From the NCBI RefSeq assembly GCF_000702825.1, contig NZ_JNKF01000012.1, forward strand, positions 124,001 to 188,000: DNA of 64,000 nucleotides, given 5' to 3'. The stretch is from Prevotella sp. P6B1. Lineage in GTDB: Bacteria > Bacteroidota > Bacteroidia > Bacteroidales > Bacteroidaceae. The translations under genes were made by a program, and so were the position numbers. This document shows positions 34,771 to 44,050 of this stretch, piece by piece; position 1 is the stretch's first letter, and each line of letters starts with the position of its first letter. The notes beneath the pieces are model-generated. The model was not told the origin of the DNA. It searched no databases and saw nothing but the letters and a program-made list of their open reading frames with translations.

Positions 34771-35475
34771 ATGGGCATATTATATATCGTACCGACCCCA
34801 GTTGGGAATATGGAAGACATGACATTCCGTGCCATCCGCATTCTGAAGGAGGTGGATCTCGTACTCGCAGAAGATACTCGCACATCGAGCAAACTGCTGA
34901 AGCACTACGACATCCACAACCAACTCTTATCACATCATAAGTTTAACGAACACGGCACATCCGCCTCCATCGTAGCCCGACTGCAGGCAGGCGAGAATGT
35001 GGCTCTGATAAGCGATGCTGGCACACCTGGCATCTCCGACCCGGGATTCTTTCTGGTTCGCGAGGCCGTACGTGCAGGCATCGAAGTACAGTGTCTGCCT
35101 GGCGCAACCGCTTTTGTGCCAGCCCTTGTAGCGAGTGGTCTGCCTTGCGACCGCTTCGCCTTCGAAGGCTTCCTGCCTCAGAAGAAAGGACGCCAGACCA
35201 AGCTCGAATCGCTGAAAGGCGAACAGCGCACCATGATCTTCTACGAATCGCCTTATCGCGTGGTGAAGACCCTGCAGCAGTTTGCCGAGTTCTATGGCCC
35301 AGAGCGCCAGGTCAGCGTATGTCGCGAGATATCCAAGATTCACGAGGAGAGCGTCAGAGGCACACTCACTGAGGTGATAGCCCATTTCAAGGAACACGAG
35401 CCCAAGGGTGAGATTGTCATCATCCTGGCAGGTAATGATCATAAAGAACAAATCAATAAACAAGAGGAATTATGA
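34771..35475 (+). CDS. rsmI: 16S rRNA (cytidine(1402)-2'-O)-methyltransferase
   Basis: Methylates the ribose of C1402 in 16S rRNA. It has 234 residues, somewhat shorter than E. coli RsmI (about 286) and without its C-terminal extension. It opens MGILYIVPTPVGNMEDMTFR; the family blocks AEDTRTSSKLLKHY, ISDAGTPGISDPGFFLVREA, LPGATAFVPALVASGLP and FEGFLPQKKGRQ are all present, as in tetrapyrrole-methylase-fold proteins. The stop overlaps the next ATG (ATGA). Confidence 0.95.
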   Translation: MGILYIVPTPVGNMEDMTFRAIRILKEVDLVLAEDTRTSSKLLKHYDIHNQLLSHHKFNEHGTSASIVARLQAGENVALISDAGTPGISDPGFFLVREAVRAGIEVQCLPGATAFVPALVASGLPCDRFAFEGFLPQKKGRQTKLESLKGEQRTMIFYESPYRVVKTLQQFAEFYGPERQVSVCREISKIHEESVRGTLTEVIAHFKEHEPKGEIVIILAGNDHKEQINKQEEL

Positions 35476-36338
35476 AGAAACTATTTATCTTTGCAATGTG
35501 TGCCATGGCTATGGCAAGTTGTAATGAGGCAGCCAGAAAGGCAGAAAATCAGGCTCGCGCAGAGCGTGACTCACTGAATCAAGTGATTGCCCAGAAAGAT
35601 GATGAAATCAACGACATGATGACCACCCTGATCGACATCGAGGAGGGATTCCGCGAGATCACCGAGGCCCAGAACCGCGTCACCTTAGCCAAGACTGGCG
35701 AAGGCACTAACACGAAGGAGCGCATCGCTGAGAACTTCCAGTTCATCCAGTCGATGATGCAGCAGAACAAGGATCTGATTAACAAACTGAAGCAGCAGGC
35801 TCGTGAGAGCTCTATCAAAGGCGACAAGCTGAAGAAAGTAATCGCCAGTCTGCAAGAGCAGATGGAGAAGAAGGACCAGCAGATTGTAGAGATGCAGGAG
35901 CAGCTCGAACTGAAGAATATCCATATTGGCGAACTGAAATACGAACTCAACTCGATGAAGGAAGACGCACGCGCCCTTCAGAGCGAGAACGATGCTCAGG
36001 CCAAGAAACTGAAGGATCAGGAGAAACAGTTGAATACCGCTTGGTTCGTATATGGCACCAAGGACGAGCTGAAGAAGCAGCAGATTATCACCAAGGACGG
36101 TCTGTTCAGTAAGAACAAGATTCTGCAGGGCGACTTCAACCGCGACTACTTCACCAAGATTGATATCCGTGTTGACAAGGAGATCAAGCTCTACAGCAAG
36201 GATGCCAAGATCCTGACAGCACATCCCGCCAACTCCTACAAGTTGCAGCCCGATGCCAACAAGCAGTTGATACTCCGCATCACCGACCCACAGGCCTTCT
36301 GGTCAACCAGCAAGTACCTGGTAGTTCAAGTGAAATAA
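35472..36338 (+). CDS. Coiled-coil lipoprotein, unknown function
   Basis: A 288-residue lipoprotein with lipobox AMAMASC (acylated cysteine at residue 17). Residues 20-190 are almost continuous charged helix with heptad character (DSLNQVIAQKDDEINDMM, LKKVIASLQEQMEKKDQQI, VEMQEQLELKNIHIGELKYE), a long coiled coil. The last 100 residues form a small mixed domain (WFVYGTKDELKKQQI to FWSTSKYLVVQVK). The family is common in Bacteroidales, with no known function; envelope spacing or anchoring is a guess. It is coupled to rsmI by overlap and ends at a strong hairpin. Confidence 0.8.
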   Translation: MKKLFIFAMCAMAMASCNEAARKAENQARAERDSLNQVIAQKDDEINDMMTTLIDIEEGFREITEAQNRVTLAKTGEGTNTKERIAENFQFIQSMMQQNKDLINKLKQQARESSIKGDKLKKVIASLQEQMEKKDQQIVEMQEQLELKNIHIGELKYELNSMKEDARALQSENDAQAKKLKDQEKQLNTAWFVYGTKDELKKQQIITKDGLFSKNKILQGDFNRDYFTKIDIRVDKEIKLYSKDAKILTAHPANSYKLQPDANKQLILRITDPQAFWSTSKYLVVQVK

Positions 36339-36360
36339 ATAACGCAAATTATACCCCAAC

Positions 36361-36394
36361 AATAATCGGATGCCCCCTTGAGCATCCGATTATT
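36361..36394 (+). terminator. Terminator of the rsmI operon
   Basis: Perfect 13-bp stem AATAATCGGATGC/GCATCCGATTATT with an 8-base loop. The T-run is weak. The core ATCGGATG/CATCCGAT recurs in the terminator at 59785. Confidence 0.8.
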
Positions 36395-36461
36395 TGCGAA
36401 TTCAGGTTATTATTGTCATCTTTACTGATTCATCCTGGTGTTATCTGTAAACAACATAATA

Positions 36462-36489
36462 AAGGTCCCCGCAGAATTGCAGGGACCTT
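36462..36489. terminator. Terminator of the SusCD-A operon
   Basis: Stem AAGGTCCC/GGGACCTT extended by an inner GCA/TGC pair set around a GAAT loop, with one internal mismatch. On the minus strand it is followed by TATTATG, and on the plus strand by a T-rich stretch, so it may act both ways. Confidence 0.75.
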
Positions 36490-36511
36490 CCTTATTTTTG
36501 AATCATCCTTT

Positions 36512-37021
36512 TTACTCGTAGAAACCTGTGTATCGCTGTCCTGATACACGGTATGTCAAATTGTAATCATCGTTAGAGAAGACGATGTTAAATACGATAC
36601 TGTCGTTTGGCATACCATGCAGGTTCTTGGCAGCATTCTCCAGGATTTTTCCGCCTGTTACAGTTGCCTGACCACTACCTTTTGCATCGTAGTCCTTTGC
36701 TGAGCACTCGAATGTACGGCCTTCGTAGTTCACGTTAACCTTCATTTTGAATGTCCAGAACTCGCCATCGTCATCCAGCCACATTTCAGTATTATTATTG
36801 GCTGCTGTATTATAGGTGTACATGATAACAGTACCCATGCCATAGGGATCTTCATACAGGACGTTACCAGCATCATCTACAGCATCAACGGTAACTTCCC
36901 ATTTACCAGCCATTTTCTCAACGTTGGTTCCACCTGGCTCGATGTCGGTCTCTACATCACATGCTGTGAAACCGAAAGCACCGATCATGGCAAACAAGAA
37001 TAATGAAATATATTTTCTCAT
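36512..37021 (-). CDS. Lipid-binding-type SusCD accessory lipoprotein
   Basis: A 169-residue lipoprotein; the leader ends GFGFTAC with the acylated cysteine at residue 21. The mature part looks like a small beta-barrel (GKWEVTVDAVDDAGNV, FWTFKMKVNVNYEGRTFECS, YRVSGQRYTGFYE). Length and position as the last gene of a SusC-SusD-DUF5012 operon match the family annotated as lipid-binding putative hydrolase (PF12888). It is probably surface-exposed and helps capture a ligand. No catalytic residue is evident. Confidence 0.72.
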   Translation of the reverse strand: MRKYISLFLFAMIGAFGFTACDVETDIEPGGTNVEKMAGKWEVTVDAVDDAGNVLYEDPYGMGTVIMYTYNTAANNNTEMWLDDDGEFWTFKMKVNVNYEGRTFECSAKDYDAKGSGQATVTGGKILENAAKNLHGMPNDSIVFNIVFSNDDYNLTYRVSGQRYTGFYE

Positions 37022-37039
37022 AATGCTTAATCTATTATT

Positions 37040-37717
37040 TTATTTTGTTAATGTAACTATAGCGTTATTGCTCGTAACCCAACTAACCACTCCTGTTTCA
37101 GGGTTGTACGAACCACTTGCGATACTTGGTTTGCTGCTAAAGTACCAGTCACCAACACCTACCTGAGTAAGCGTATTGTCGGCATTGAGCGTAACCTTGC
37201 CTTCAAGATGGAAATCATAGGTTGGTTCATATCCCGGATACATTCCGTAGAAATAGAGACCACACATAATGTCGTCGATCTCATATACACCATTGCCGAG
37301 ATCGGTAATAGTTATGGGCACATCAGAGTAATGGCGGGCACCAAATACGATATCGCCATAATATGCACTTGCCAGGCTATTAGGATTCTTCACCATGACC
37401 AAACGGCTTGTTTCAACAGCGAAATTATCCTTGTTAGCAACGCTATATGTGAGGGTATAGAATCCGCCTTTACTTGTATCAACGTTACCAGAAACTATCA
37501 CCCTTGAGGTAATATCCTCCTCGCCTTCTGTAGCTACATAGCCAGGATCGGTAAAAGTCTCACCGACATTAATCTCAACGATATCATCACCTAATAACTC
37601 GAGGTTTGCGAAATGAGTCACTCTCGAATCGGTAAGCTGATCCTTATCGTCGTTACATGAGGTCAGTCCGAGGGTCGCCATACAGATGGCCAGACCAAAC
37701 ATAAATATCTTTTTCAT
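37040..37717 (-). CDS. DUF5012/Ig-like surface lipoprotein
   Basis: A 225-residue lipoprotein with lipobox LGLTSC (acylated cysteine at residue 21). An Ig-like beta domain spans residues 45-110 (GETFTDPGYVATEGEEDIT to LTYSVANKDNFAVET), of the kind found in DUF5011/DUF5012 proteins. The second half is a separate beta domain (YYGDIVFGARHYSDVPITIT, then GLYFYGMYPGYEPTYDF). Such proteins follow SusD genes and are thought to bind the imported ligand at the cell surface. Third gene of the SusCD-A operon. Confidence 0.75.
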   Translation of the reverse strand: MKKIFMFGLAICMATLGLTSCNDDKDQLTDSRVTHFANLELLGDDIVEINVGETFTDPGYVATEGEEDITSRVIVSGNVDTSKGGFYTLTYSVANKDNFAVETSRLVMVKNPNSLASAYYGDIVFGARHYSDVPITITDLGNGVYEIDDIMCGLYFYGMYPGYEPTYDFHLEGKVTLNADNTLTQVGVGDWYFSSKPSIASGSYNPETGVVSWVTSNNAIVTLTK

Positions 37718-37737
37718 ATTTTCAGCTTGTCAGTTTA

Positions 37738-39216
37738 TTATTTAACATCCCAGAACACCTTGTCCGTAATTGCGCGGGCCTTAGGAGTATTCACATTATA
37801 TTTGCGAGAGTCGCTTGAGTAAGGGATACTCATTGCAATGTTGCCATTTCCGAAGTAGTTTCTACCTGGAGCAATCAGCTGTCCAGGGGTGTAGGCAGCA
37901 GGATTGGCAGCAACCTGTGCGGCAGACATAGCCGACAGCTTGGGTACGTCAGTACGACGAACCTCTGACCAAGCCTCCAGATGATCCTTCAAGAAGAGGG
38001 CAGCCCACTTCTGCAGGTAAATCAGTTCCAACTGGTCGTCAGCATTATCGAACGAACCATCGGCAGTCAGGAAATCAGCAGCACCAGCTACACCACGCGA
38101 AGTAAAGTCGAGTGTCACAGCTTTCTCATAAGCGGCCTTAGCAGCAGCAGTGTTATTGTTGAAACGGAGTTCAACCTCAGCAATGAGGAACTGCAACTCA
38201 CTCTGTGTGAACAGATAGACAGCCATGTCATGTGTAACTCCATAATTGAGAGCACTAACAGCGCTGTTCTTGCGGCTTGAAGCATCTGAATAAACGTTAG
38301 GTTCCTGTTTTGAACCAGGCAGCTGACCAACGTAAGTATTGTCAGAGCTACGCTTATTGTAAGCATAACCCAAGCGTGGGTCATTCATGGCCTTGTAGTA
38401 CTCTACGAGTGCATAGCCGGCACAGTGGTTGTTAGCCAATGAGAAGACTCCTGCATACCATGGGTTGAACTGACCTTCCTGATCAGTATATACATCCCAA
38501 GCCACATCACCGGTAAAGAAATTACCTGCAGCAACAAGTGCTTTCACTTTGCTGGTATACTCAGCGGCATTAACACCACCGTCGATCAGGCGAAGATACA
38601 TGCGCAAACGCAATGCATTAGCATAACCTATCCACTGATTAACATTCTTCTTGAGCATAGGATCGGTCATAGTCATCAGGTCTGAAGACTGAATAGCAGC
38701 CTGAGCCTCATCGAGTTCAGCTAATACACCTTCATACACAGCCTTTCCTTCGTCATATTTCGGCGTACTGTTTGCACTTGCCTGAAGGGCTTCTGTGTAA
38801 GGTGTCTGATCGGTATTGTCCACCAGAATCTGGAATATCTGTGTACGCATAACCTGGCAGGCAAAGAGATCAGCTGTATTAGTGGTTTTACCCTGGATAT
38901 CCTTGATATCCTGAAGCGCACCAGCATACAGCGTTCTATATCCACGATTGATGAGGTCCTTTGTCTCATCGATATTTAACTCGGCCAGATCGTTATACTG
39001 ATTGGCCTCGGGCATCTGATCCCAATACTGTACAAAGAATCCTGCATAGTTGAACATCTGGTCGCCTGTAGTAGCAGCTACTGCATTGACTACAGCAGGG
39101 AACTGCAAGGAAGGCGTGATGTCTGTGCTTGAAGGATAGTTCGGGTTCTCGTTGATGTCCATATCGCAACTGGCAAGCATCATCAGACCCGCAGCAAATA
39201 AATATATCTTTTTCAT
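37738..39216 (-). CDS. SusD/RagB-like lipoprotein, system A
   Basis: A 492-residue surface lipoprotein that caps the SusC-A channel and binds the substrate. The lipobox is LMMLASC (cysteine at residue 17), followed by DMDINENPNYPSS, the short acidic start typical of SusD. The chain is helix-rich with TPR-like pairs (RTQIFQILVDNTDQTPYTEA; AKAAYEKAVTLDFTSRG) and ends DKVFWDVK, as in SusD-like_2 proteins. Two dozen bases separate it from susC-A. Its expression depends on the promoter inside the putative invertible segment. Confidence 0.92.
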   Translation of the reverse strand: MKKIYLFAAGLMMLASCDMDINENPNYPSSTDITPSLQFPAVVNAVAATTGDQMFNYAGFFVQYWDQMPEANQYNDLAELNIDETKDLINRGYRTLYAGALQDIKDIQGKTTNTADLFACQVMRTQIFQILVDNTDQTPYTEALQASANSTPKYDEGKAVYEGVLAELDEAQAAIQSSDLMTMTDPMLKKNVNQWIGYANALRLRMYLRLIDGGVNAAEYTSKVKALVAAGNFFTGDVAWDVYTDQEGQFNPWYAGVFSLANNHCAGYALVEYYKAMNDPRLGYAYNKRSSDNTYVGQLPGSKQEPNVYSDASSRKNSAVSALNYGVTHDMAVYLFTQSELQFLIAEVELRFNNNTAAAKAAYEKAVTLDFTSRGVAGAADFLTADGSFDNADDQLELIYLQKWAALFLKDHLEAWSEVRRTDVPKLSAMSAAQVAANPAAYTPGQLIAPGRNYFGNGNIAMSIPYSSDSRKYNVNTPKARAITDKVFWDVK

Positions 39217-39239
39217 ATTTGTTGTCTCCTTTTTATTAA

Positions 39240-42200
39240 TTAGAATTTAACATTGACATTGAAGCCGAACTTGCGTGAACTTGGGTTAGAACTATACTCA
39301 CCAAAGTTACCGGTCAAGTCGTTACCGAATGAAGATACTTCAGGATCAACGAAGGTGTTGTTGCTTGGAGTCCACATCAGCAGGTTGTTGCCGAATACAG
39401 AAAGACGCACGCCTGTGAGGAATGTCTTGGCAAGCCAAGCCTTTGGCAGATCCCATCCAAGAACTACCTGACGCAACTTGACATAGCTCTTGTCGATCAG
39501 AGAGAACGACTCCATCTCCAATGCACCATTATCCCAGTACTTATAGAGGTTTGTACCATAGAGAGGTGTGCTGTTCTCAGTACCGTCCTCATATACAGAA
39601 TTGGGCACTACAAATGGGTTACGATCGTTGTAAGCTGTCTGGATAGCGTTACCAGTGAAGTACTCGATATCCTTGGTACGAGAGAACATCAGACCACCCT
39701 TGCGGATATCAAAGTCGAACGACAATGTGAATCCCTTATAGCTCAGTGTATTGCCGATACCCATAGAGTACTTGTGGTTCATCGAACCAATCTCGTAAGT
39801 CTCGTCGGTGTTCTGAGGCATACCGTTTGCATCTACGATGTAACGGCCCTGATCGTCGACCTTAGCCTTGTGAGCCATGAAGATACCCATCTCCTTGCCC
39901 TCGATAGCATAGAGACCGAGACCGCCTGAGAATCCGTAAATGCTTACCTGATTACCCAATTCGTCGGGCATCTCTACAACCTTGTTCCAGTTCTTGGTGA
40001 AGTTCCAGGTCAGCTCCCACTTGAAGTCCTTGGTCTGTACAGGTACAACACTTACCAGAGCCTCGATACCACGGTTACGGATCTTACCCAGGTTGATATT
40101 CTGTGCTGTATATCCGGTAGCAGCATCCATACTGAGTGTAGTAATCTGCTTGTCGGTGTTACGATTATAGTAGGTAACATCGAACGATACACGGTTCTTC
40201 AGGAACGCCATGTTCAATCCGAACTCTACCTCGGTGGTCATCTCAGGGCTCAGTGTAGTGCTTCCCAATGTGTTACCAGCGGTATAGGCATTAGTGCCGG
40301 TCTTGGTGAATGGGAATGAACTTGAACCCCAACCAGAAGAGCTTGCGCTGGCCTGTCCATATACAGAATTTGTCATGTAGACCGAAGCATCGTTACCAGT
40401 CTTACCATAGGCTGCACGCAGTTTACCGAAGCTCAGCCAGTTCAGTTTATCCTTCAGCAACTCAGAGAAGAGCCAGCTTACGGTTGCACCAGGATAGAAG
40501 AACGAGCGGTTCTCCTTTGGCAGAGTAGACGACCAGTCATTACGTGCAGTCAAAGTCAGGTAGAGCATGTCCTTCCATGAGGTTTCTACCTGGGCATAAA
40601 CACCCATAGTACGCAGCTTAGACAGCGATTGATCAACAGATGGGATGTCTGCCGTATTAGTAACATTGTAGAAGGTTGGGATAGTGAGGTTTGAAATACC
40701 TGCATAGAGCGATGAAGTCCTATACTCACGGCCATTTAAACCTGCAACTGCATTTACATGGAAATCATCAATTGGCATATCGAAAGTAACCATCGCATCC
40801 TGCTCAATCTGACGGCGACGTGTTGTCTGCTGTGAAGCTCCGCCTGTGAGTGAGCTTAGCTCATCGGCGTAGTTAGGTGTATTGGGGAACAGGGCTGCAT
40901 AGTTAGGAGTACCTGTGCTACGATGCCATGTGCTGGTGTCGAGACCAAAGCGATAAGTAAACTTGAAGTACTTCAGGAAGTCGTAGTCCAACTGGAACTT
41001 ACCATAGAAGCGTTCAGTCTCAGCCTCGTTTACATGGTTCTGAAGAATATAGTACGGATTCAACACACTGTAAGGAGTATAATAGTATCCTGGTGTATTG
41101 AAGATGTCATTCAAATCCTTCAGTTCAGCAATACTGATATCACGTGGAGTCTGCATCAGTGAGTTCATCATTGAGCCTTCTTTCTGTCCACCACCTACAT
41201 AGCTGTTCTTCTGCCAAGCATAGTTCAGCGAGGTGCTGAAGGTAAGGTTCTTAATCTTGTGGCTGCCACGAGCCGAGAAGGTGTACTTCTTATAGCTATC
41301 GGCCTTGGTAGGAACGATACCGTCATCGTGAATCTGTGACAGAGACACAAAATAATTGCTAACATCAGTAGCACCATTGAACGATACGCTGTTGTTGTAA
41401 CGGAAACCAGTATCGTAGAAGTCCTTCAGGTTGTCCTTGATGGGAAGATACGACTTGATTTTCTGGCTGTTATTGTATTGAGTACCCCAGCGCAGGGTAG
41501 AGCCATCGAAACGTGGTCCCCAAGAGCCGTTCTCATCATCGGTCTTATCACCGTTCCAACCCATACCGAATTCGTTCTGCATCTGCGGCAGGCGCATAAC
41601 CTGCTCCCACTGCAGACCACCGTTATACTCTACGCCAATGCCTTTCTCCTGCTTCTTACCGCTCTTGGTGGTGATGACGATTACACCATTAGCAGCACGG
41701 CTACCATAGAGTGCAGTAGCTGCAGCACCTTTCAGGATGGTCATCGACTCAACGTCGTCGGGGTTGATAGCATTTGCACCATTACCAAAGTCGTAGGTAT
41801 TATCGAGCGAGGTACTGGTGATAGCATTGTTCAGCATAGGAACACCATCAACTACATACAGAGGCTGGTTGCCACCGCTAACAGAGCTGAAGCCACGAAT
41901 TACAACAGAGTTTGATGAGCCTGGATCGGCAGCACCAGTACTGATCTGTACACCAGCCACCTTACCGGCAAGGCTCGACATCACATCACTTGTACGAGCC
42001 TGTGATATTTTCTCACCTTCTACTGCTGTAGCTGAATAACCCAGTGCTTTGGCCGAACGCTTGATACCCATGGCTGTAACAACCACTTCTTCGAGCGCCT
42101 GTGCATCAGCTTTCAGGAAGACACGCATACCATTCTTGGCCTTCAGCGTCTTGCTCTCATAGCCAAGATACGAAATTTCCAGCTGATCCTTACCAGCAGG

Positions 42201-42392
42201 AAGGGTTACATTGAAACGACCGTTTACGTCAGTCAACATACCTGTACTGGTACCAACCACCTTGACAGCAGCACCGATAATGGGCTGTCCGTCGTCTTGT
42301 GAGAGTACCGTACCGGTGATCTTAGTCTGAGCCAGCGCTGTTCCTACACACAGGAAGAGGCCGACCAAAAACATCGTTAGTCTTCTTTTCAT
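39240..42392 (-). CDS. SusC/RagA-like TonB-dependent transporter, system A
   Basis: A 1050-residue outer-membrane TonB-dependent channel. The signal peptide ends at residue 21 (VGTALA). Residues 22-95 form the carboxypeptidase-regulatory-like N-terminal extension (ITGTVLSQDDGQPIIGAAVK to YLGYESKTLKAKNGMRVFLK). The TonB box/plug region starts EEVVVTAMGIKRSAKALGYS; plug motifs VYVVDGVPML and MTILKGAAATALYGSRAANG follow, then a large barrel ending FGFNVNVKF. Its first 93 codons lie in the inverted repeat shared with SusC-C, after which the sequences diverge abruptly. A -7 element at 42521 drives it in the present orientation. Confidence 0.96.
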   Translation of the reverse strand: MKRRLTMFLVGLFLCVGTALAQTKITGTVLSQDDGQPIIGAAVKVVGTSTGMLTDVNGRFNVTLPAGKDQLEISYLGYESKTLKAKNGMRVFLKADAQALEEVVVTAMGIKRSAKALGYSATAVEGEKISQARTSDVMSSLAGKVAGVQISTGAADPGSSNSVVIRGFSSVSGGNQPLYVVDGVPMLNNAITSTSLDNTYDFGNGANAINPDDVESMTILKGAAATALYGSRAANGVIVITTKSGKKQEKGIGVEYNGGLQWEQVMRLPQMQNEFGMGWNGDKTDDENGSWGPRFDGSTLRWGTQYNNSQKIKSYLPIKDNLKDFYDTGFRYNNSVSFNGATDVSNYFVSLSQIHDDGIVPTKADSYKKYTFSARGSHKIKNLTFSTSLNYAWQKNSYVGGGQKEGSMMNSLMQTPRDISIAELKDLNDIFNTPGYYYTPYSVLNPYYILQNHVNEAETERFYGKFQLDYDFLKYFKFTYRFGLDTSTWHRSTGTPNYAALFPNTPNYADELSSLTGGASQQTTRRRQIEQDAMVTFDMPIDDFHVNAVAGLNGREYRTSSLYAGISNLTIPTFYNVTNTADIPSVDQSLSKLRTMGVYAQVETSWKDMLYLTLTARNDWSSTLPKENRSFFYPGATVSWLFSELLKDKLNWLSFGKLRAAYGKTGNDASVYMTNSVYGQASASSSGWGSSSFPFTKTGTNAYTAGNTLGSTTLSPEMTTEVEFGLNMAFLKNRVSFDVTYYNRNTDKQITTLSMDAATGYTAQNINLGKIRNRGIEALVSVVPVQTKDFKWELTWNFTKNWNKVVEMPDELGNQVSIYGFSGGLGLYAIEGKEMGIFMAHKAKVDDQGRYIVDANGMPQNTDETYEIGSMNHKYSMGIGNTLSYKGFTLSFDFDIRKGGLMFSRTKDIEYFTGNAIQTAYNDRNPFVVPNSVYEDGTENSTPLYGTNLYKYWDNGALEMESFSLIDKSYVKLRQVVLGWDLPKAWLAKTFLTGVRLSVFGNNLLMWTPSNNTFVDPEVSSFGNDLTGNFGEYSSNPSSRKFGFNVNVKF

Positions 42393-42484
42393 AAATTCTC
42401 TCTCTTTTTGTTAATTATTAAATGTTTAACTATATTAATGTTCGCGTACATATTTATATTTTAGCACAATTAGTGGGCAGAGGT
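42112..42484 (-). repeat. Inverted repeat, left copy (IR-L), 373 bp
   Basis: The reverse complement of 42112-42484 aligns with 51393-51765 without gaps; by eye I find two mismatches, both in the coding part. It covers the whole 92-base leader from ACCTCTGCCC to the ATG and the first 93 codons of susC-A. Identity stops sharply at CTTCCTGAA on the coding side and at ACCTCTG on the other. Confidence 0.95.
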
Positions 42485-42520
42485 ATTACATTATTATGCC
42501 CTTTTTGCTAATTTCAGGTT

Positions 42521-42529
42521 GCAAATATA
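42521..42529 (-). promoter_or_regulatory. -7 element reading into susC-A (switch promoter)
   Basis: TATATTTGC on the minus strand, 37 bases outside IR-L on the invertible side. It matches TAnnTTTG. No equivalent is found on the other side (51328-51392). The AT-rich 42393-42754 spacer otherwise holds the susC-A leader and the terminator at 42700. Confidence 0.7.
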
Positions 42530-42699
42530 GTGCATATTATTCTAAAAAACGAATAAAATTATAAAAAAAACACATTTTGATGCCATTTTTTAACAAATCA
42601 ACATGTCGAGTTGATTAAAATCAATATGAAAGTTGAATAATTATTTATCTTACAATTTGATGTTAAAACTACACTTTCTGTGTAAAATTGAAATCACAA

Positions 42700-42730
42700 A
42701 AGACAGTCTCGCGGTGGGCGAGACTGTCTT
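42700..42730. terminator. Terminator of the SusCD-B operon
   Basis: Perfect 13-bp stem AAGACAGTCTCGC/GCGAGACTGTCTT around GGTGG. On the minus strand it is followed by TTTGTGATTTC. It insulates the SusCD-B operon from the 42521 promoter region. Confidence 0.88.
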
Positions 42731-42754
42731 GGTTGGATTAGGATGGATGATAGA

Positions 42755-44041
42755 TTATTCCATTCCTGTTGTGGCAGGATAAGCCTGCTTGGTTACAATG
42801 TAATACATATCAGGGTTCTCCGTATTCGTCAGTTTAATCATCGACGGATTGCGCGCATCATCAGCCTCAAGGTTGAATGTTCCTGTCAATGGCTGGATAA
42901 AGTAGCGGAAGTAGTAAACACCATCCTCGCTCTTGCTGCCCCAATAGTATTTGGCATTGCCTTGCTGTGCACTTGTACCTGCATAGGTTTTAACGGCATA
43001 CTGGATCTGTGTGTCAGAGAGGAAATCTCCACCCATGCCGAATGCACTCCAGTAGTTTCCGCTCTTGATATACAGCGTTTTGCCAGAGAAATAGCAGTAG
43101 CCAATCGTCTCACCTTCTTTTGCAAGGTGTCCGGGAGCAGCATAATCCCAGTATGCCTGTACAGCAGGGCTCATGTTGGCATAGCAGATATACCAAGAGC
43201 CAGAAGTAAGTGCAACTGTGAGTGGTGCAACATAGCCTTTCATCACGGCACCGTCCTCATTAGATGTGAACAGATAATCATCACCACCCTGATAATTCAG
43301 GTCGGTAATAGTTTTGCCAAAGATGTCGAAAGGTTTATAGAAGTGCATGCTTCCTGGCTGTACGATATAGGGAACCTCATCCTCCTTCAGATTACCTTCT
43401 TCGTCTGTGTAGCTGAATGTCAGTTGACGATAGCTTGAGGTAACAGTAGCAGTGTCGGTGCCTACAATGAAGAAGTATGAACCGAACGACATGTCCTCCT
43501 CTGAAGCAGAAACCTTGTTGATATACTGACCCCAGTCTTCGGTGGCAGGAGTCATCACGATACGGCTGCCATGCTTCTTACCAGTCATGACAATACTGTC
43601 GGCACTAACGGTCTGCATACGGAACTCTAAGTCGCCTTCCATACCTTTTCCTTTATCACCGATTTCCAGAACGTTGTCAGGATCAGAGAAGAAGTGGAAG
43701 AGCTCGTTGTATTCATCGAACGAAAGAACTACACCAGCACTCTGCTCCAGCTTGTAGTGTGAGGTTGCGGTAGCTTTACTGCCATATATCTCATTAGCTA
43801 CGGTAACAGTGTTATCGCTGTTGAATTTCAGGAACATCGTGTAGCCACCATACTCCAATCCACCATAATACTCCATGCGCCATCCATTGGCAGGCGACTG
43901 CAGGGTGGTGTTATATTCCTTCATGGCATTCTGGATTCGTACGGCTGAGGGGTTGTCGAAGATGTCGTCGACCTCATTCTTACACGATGTGTATGTGATA
44001 GCGAGAGCTGCAATGAGCAGCATGTTGAATATCTTTTTCAT
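42755..44041 (-). CDS. DUF4302 lipoprotein, system B
   Basis: A 428-residue lipoprotein with lipobox AITYTSC (acylated cysteine at residue 20). The opening NPSAVRIQNAMKEYNTTLQSPANGW and the following EYYGGLEYGGYTMFLKF match the DUF4302 family, which is found in SusCD loci together with a HExxH lipoprotein, as here. The rest is beta-rich, with repeated YxxGD-like strands. Last gene of the SusCD-B operon. Function is unknown; ligand capture at the cell surface is a guess from context. Confidence 0.82.
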   Translation of the reverse strand: MKKIFNMLLIAALAITYTSCKNEVDDIFDNPSAVRIQNAMKEYNTTLQSPANGWRMEYYGGLEYGGYTMFLKFNSDNTVTVANEIYGSKATATSHYKLEQSAGVVLSFDEYNELFHFFSDPDNVLEIGDKGKGMEGDLEFRMQTVSADSIVMTGKKHGSRIVMTPATEDWGQYINKVSASEEDMSFGSYFFIVGTDTATVTSSYRQLTFSYTDEEGNLKEDEVPYIVQPGSMHFYKPFDIFGKTITDLNYQGGDDYLFTSNEDGAVMKGYVAPLTVALTSGSWYICYANMSPAVQAYWDYAAPGHLAKEGETIGYCYFSGKTLYIKSGNYWSAFGMGGDFLSDTQIQYAVKTYAGTSAQQGNAKYYWGSKSEDGVYYFRYFIQPLTGTFNLEADDARNPSMIKLTNTENPDMYYIVTKQAYPATTGME

Positions 44042-44050
44042 ACGCTTTGT

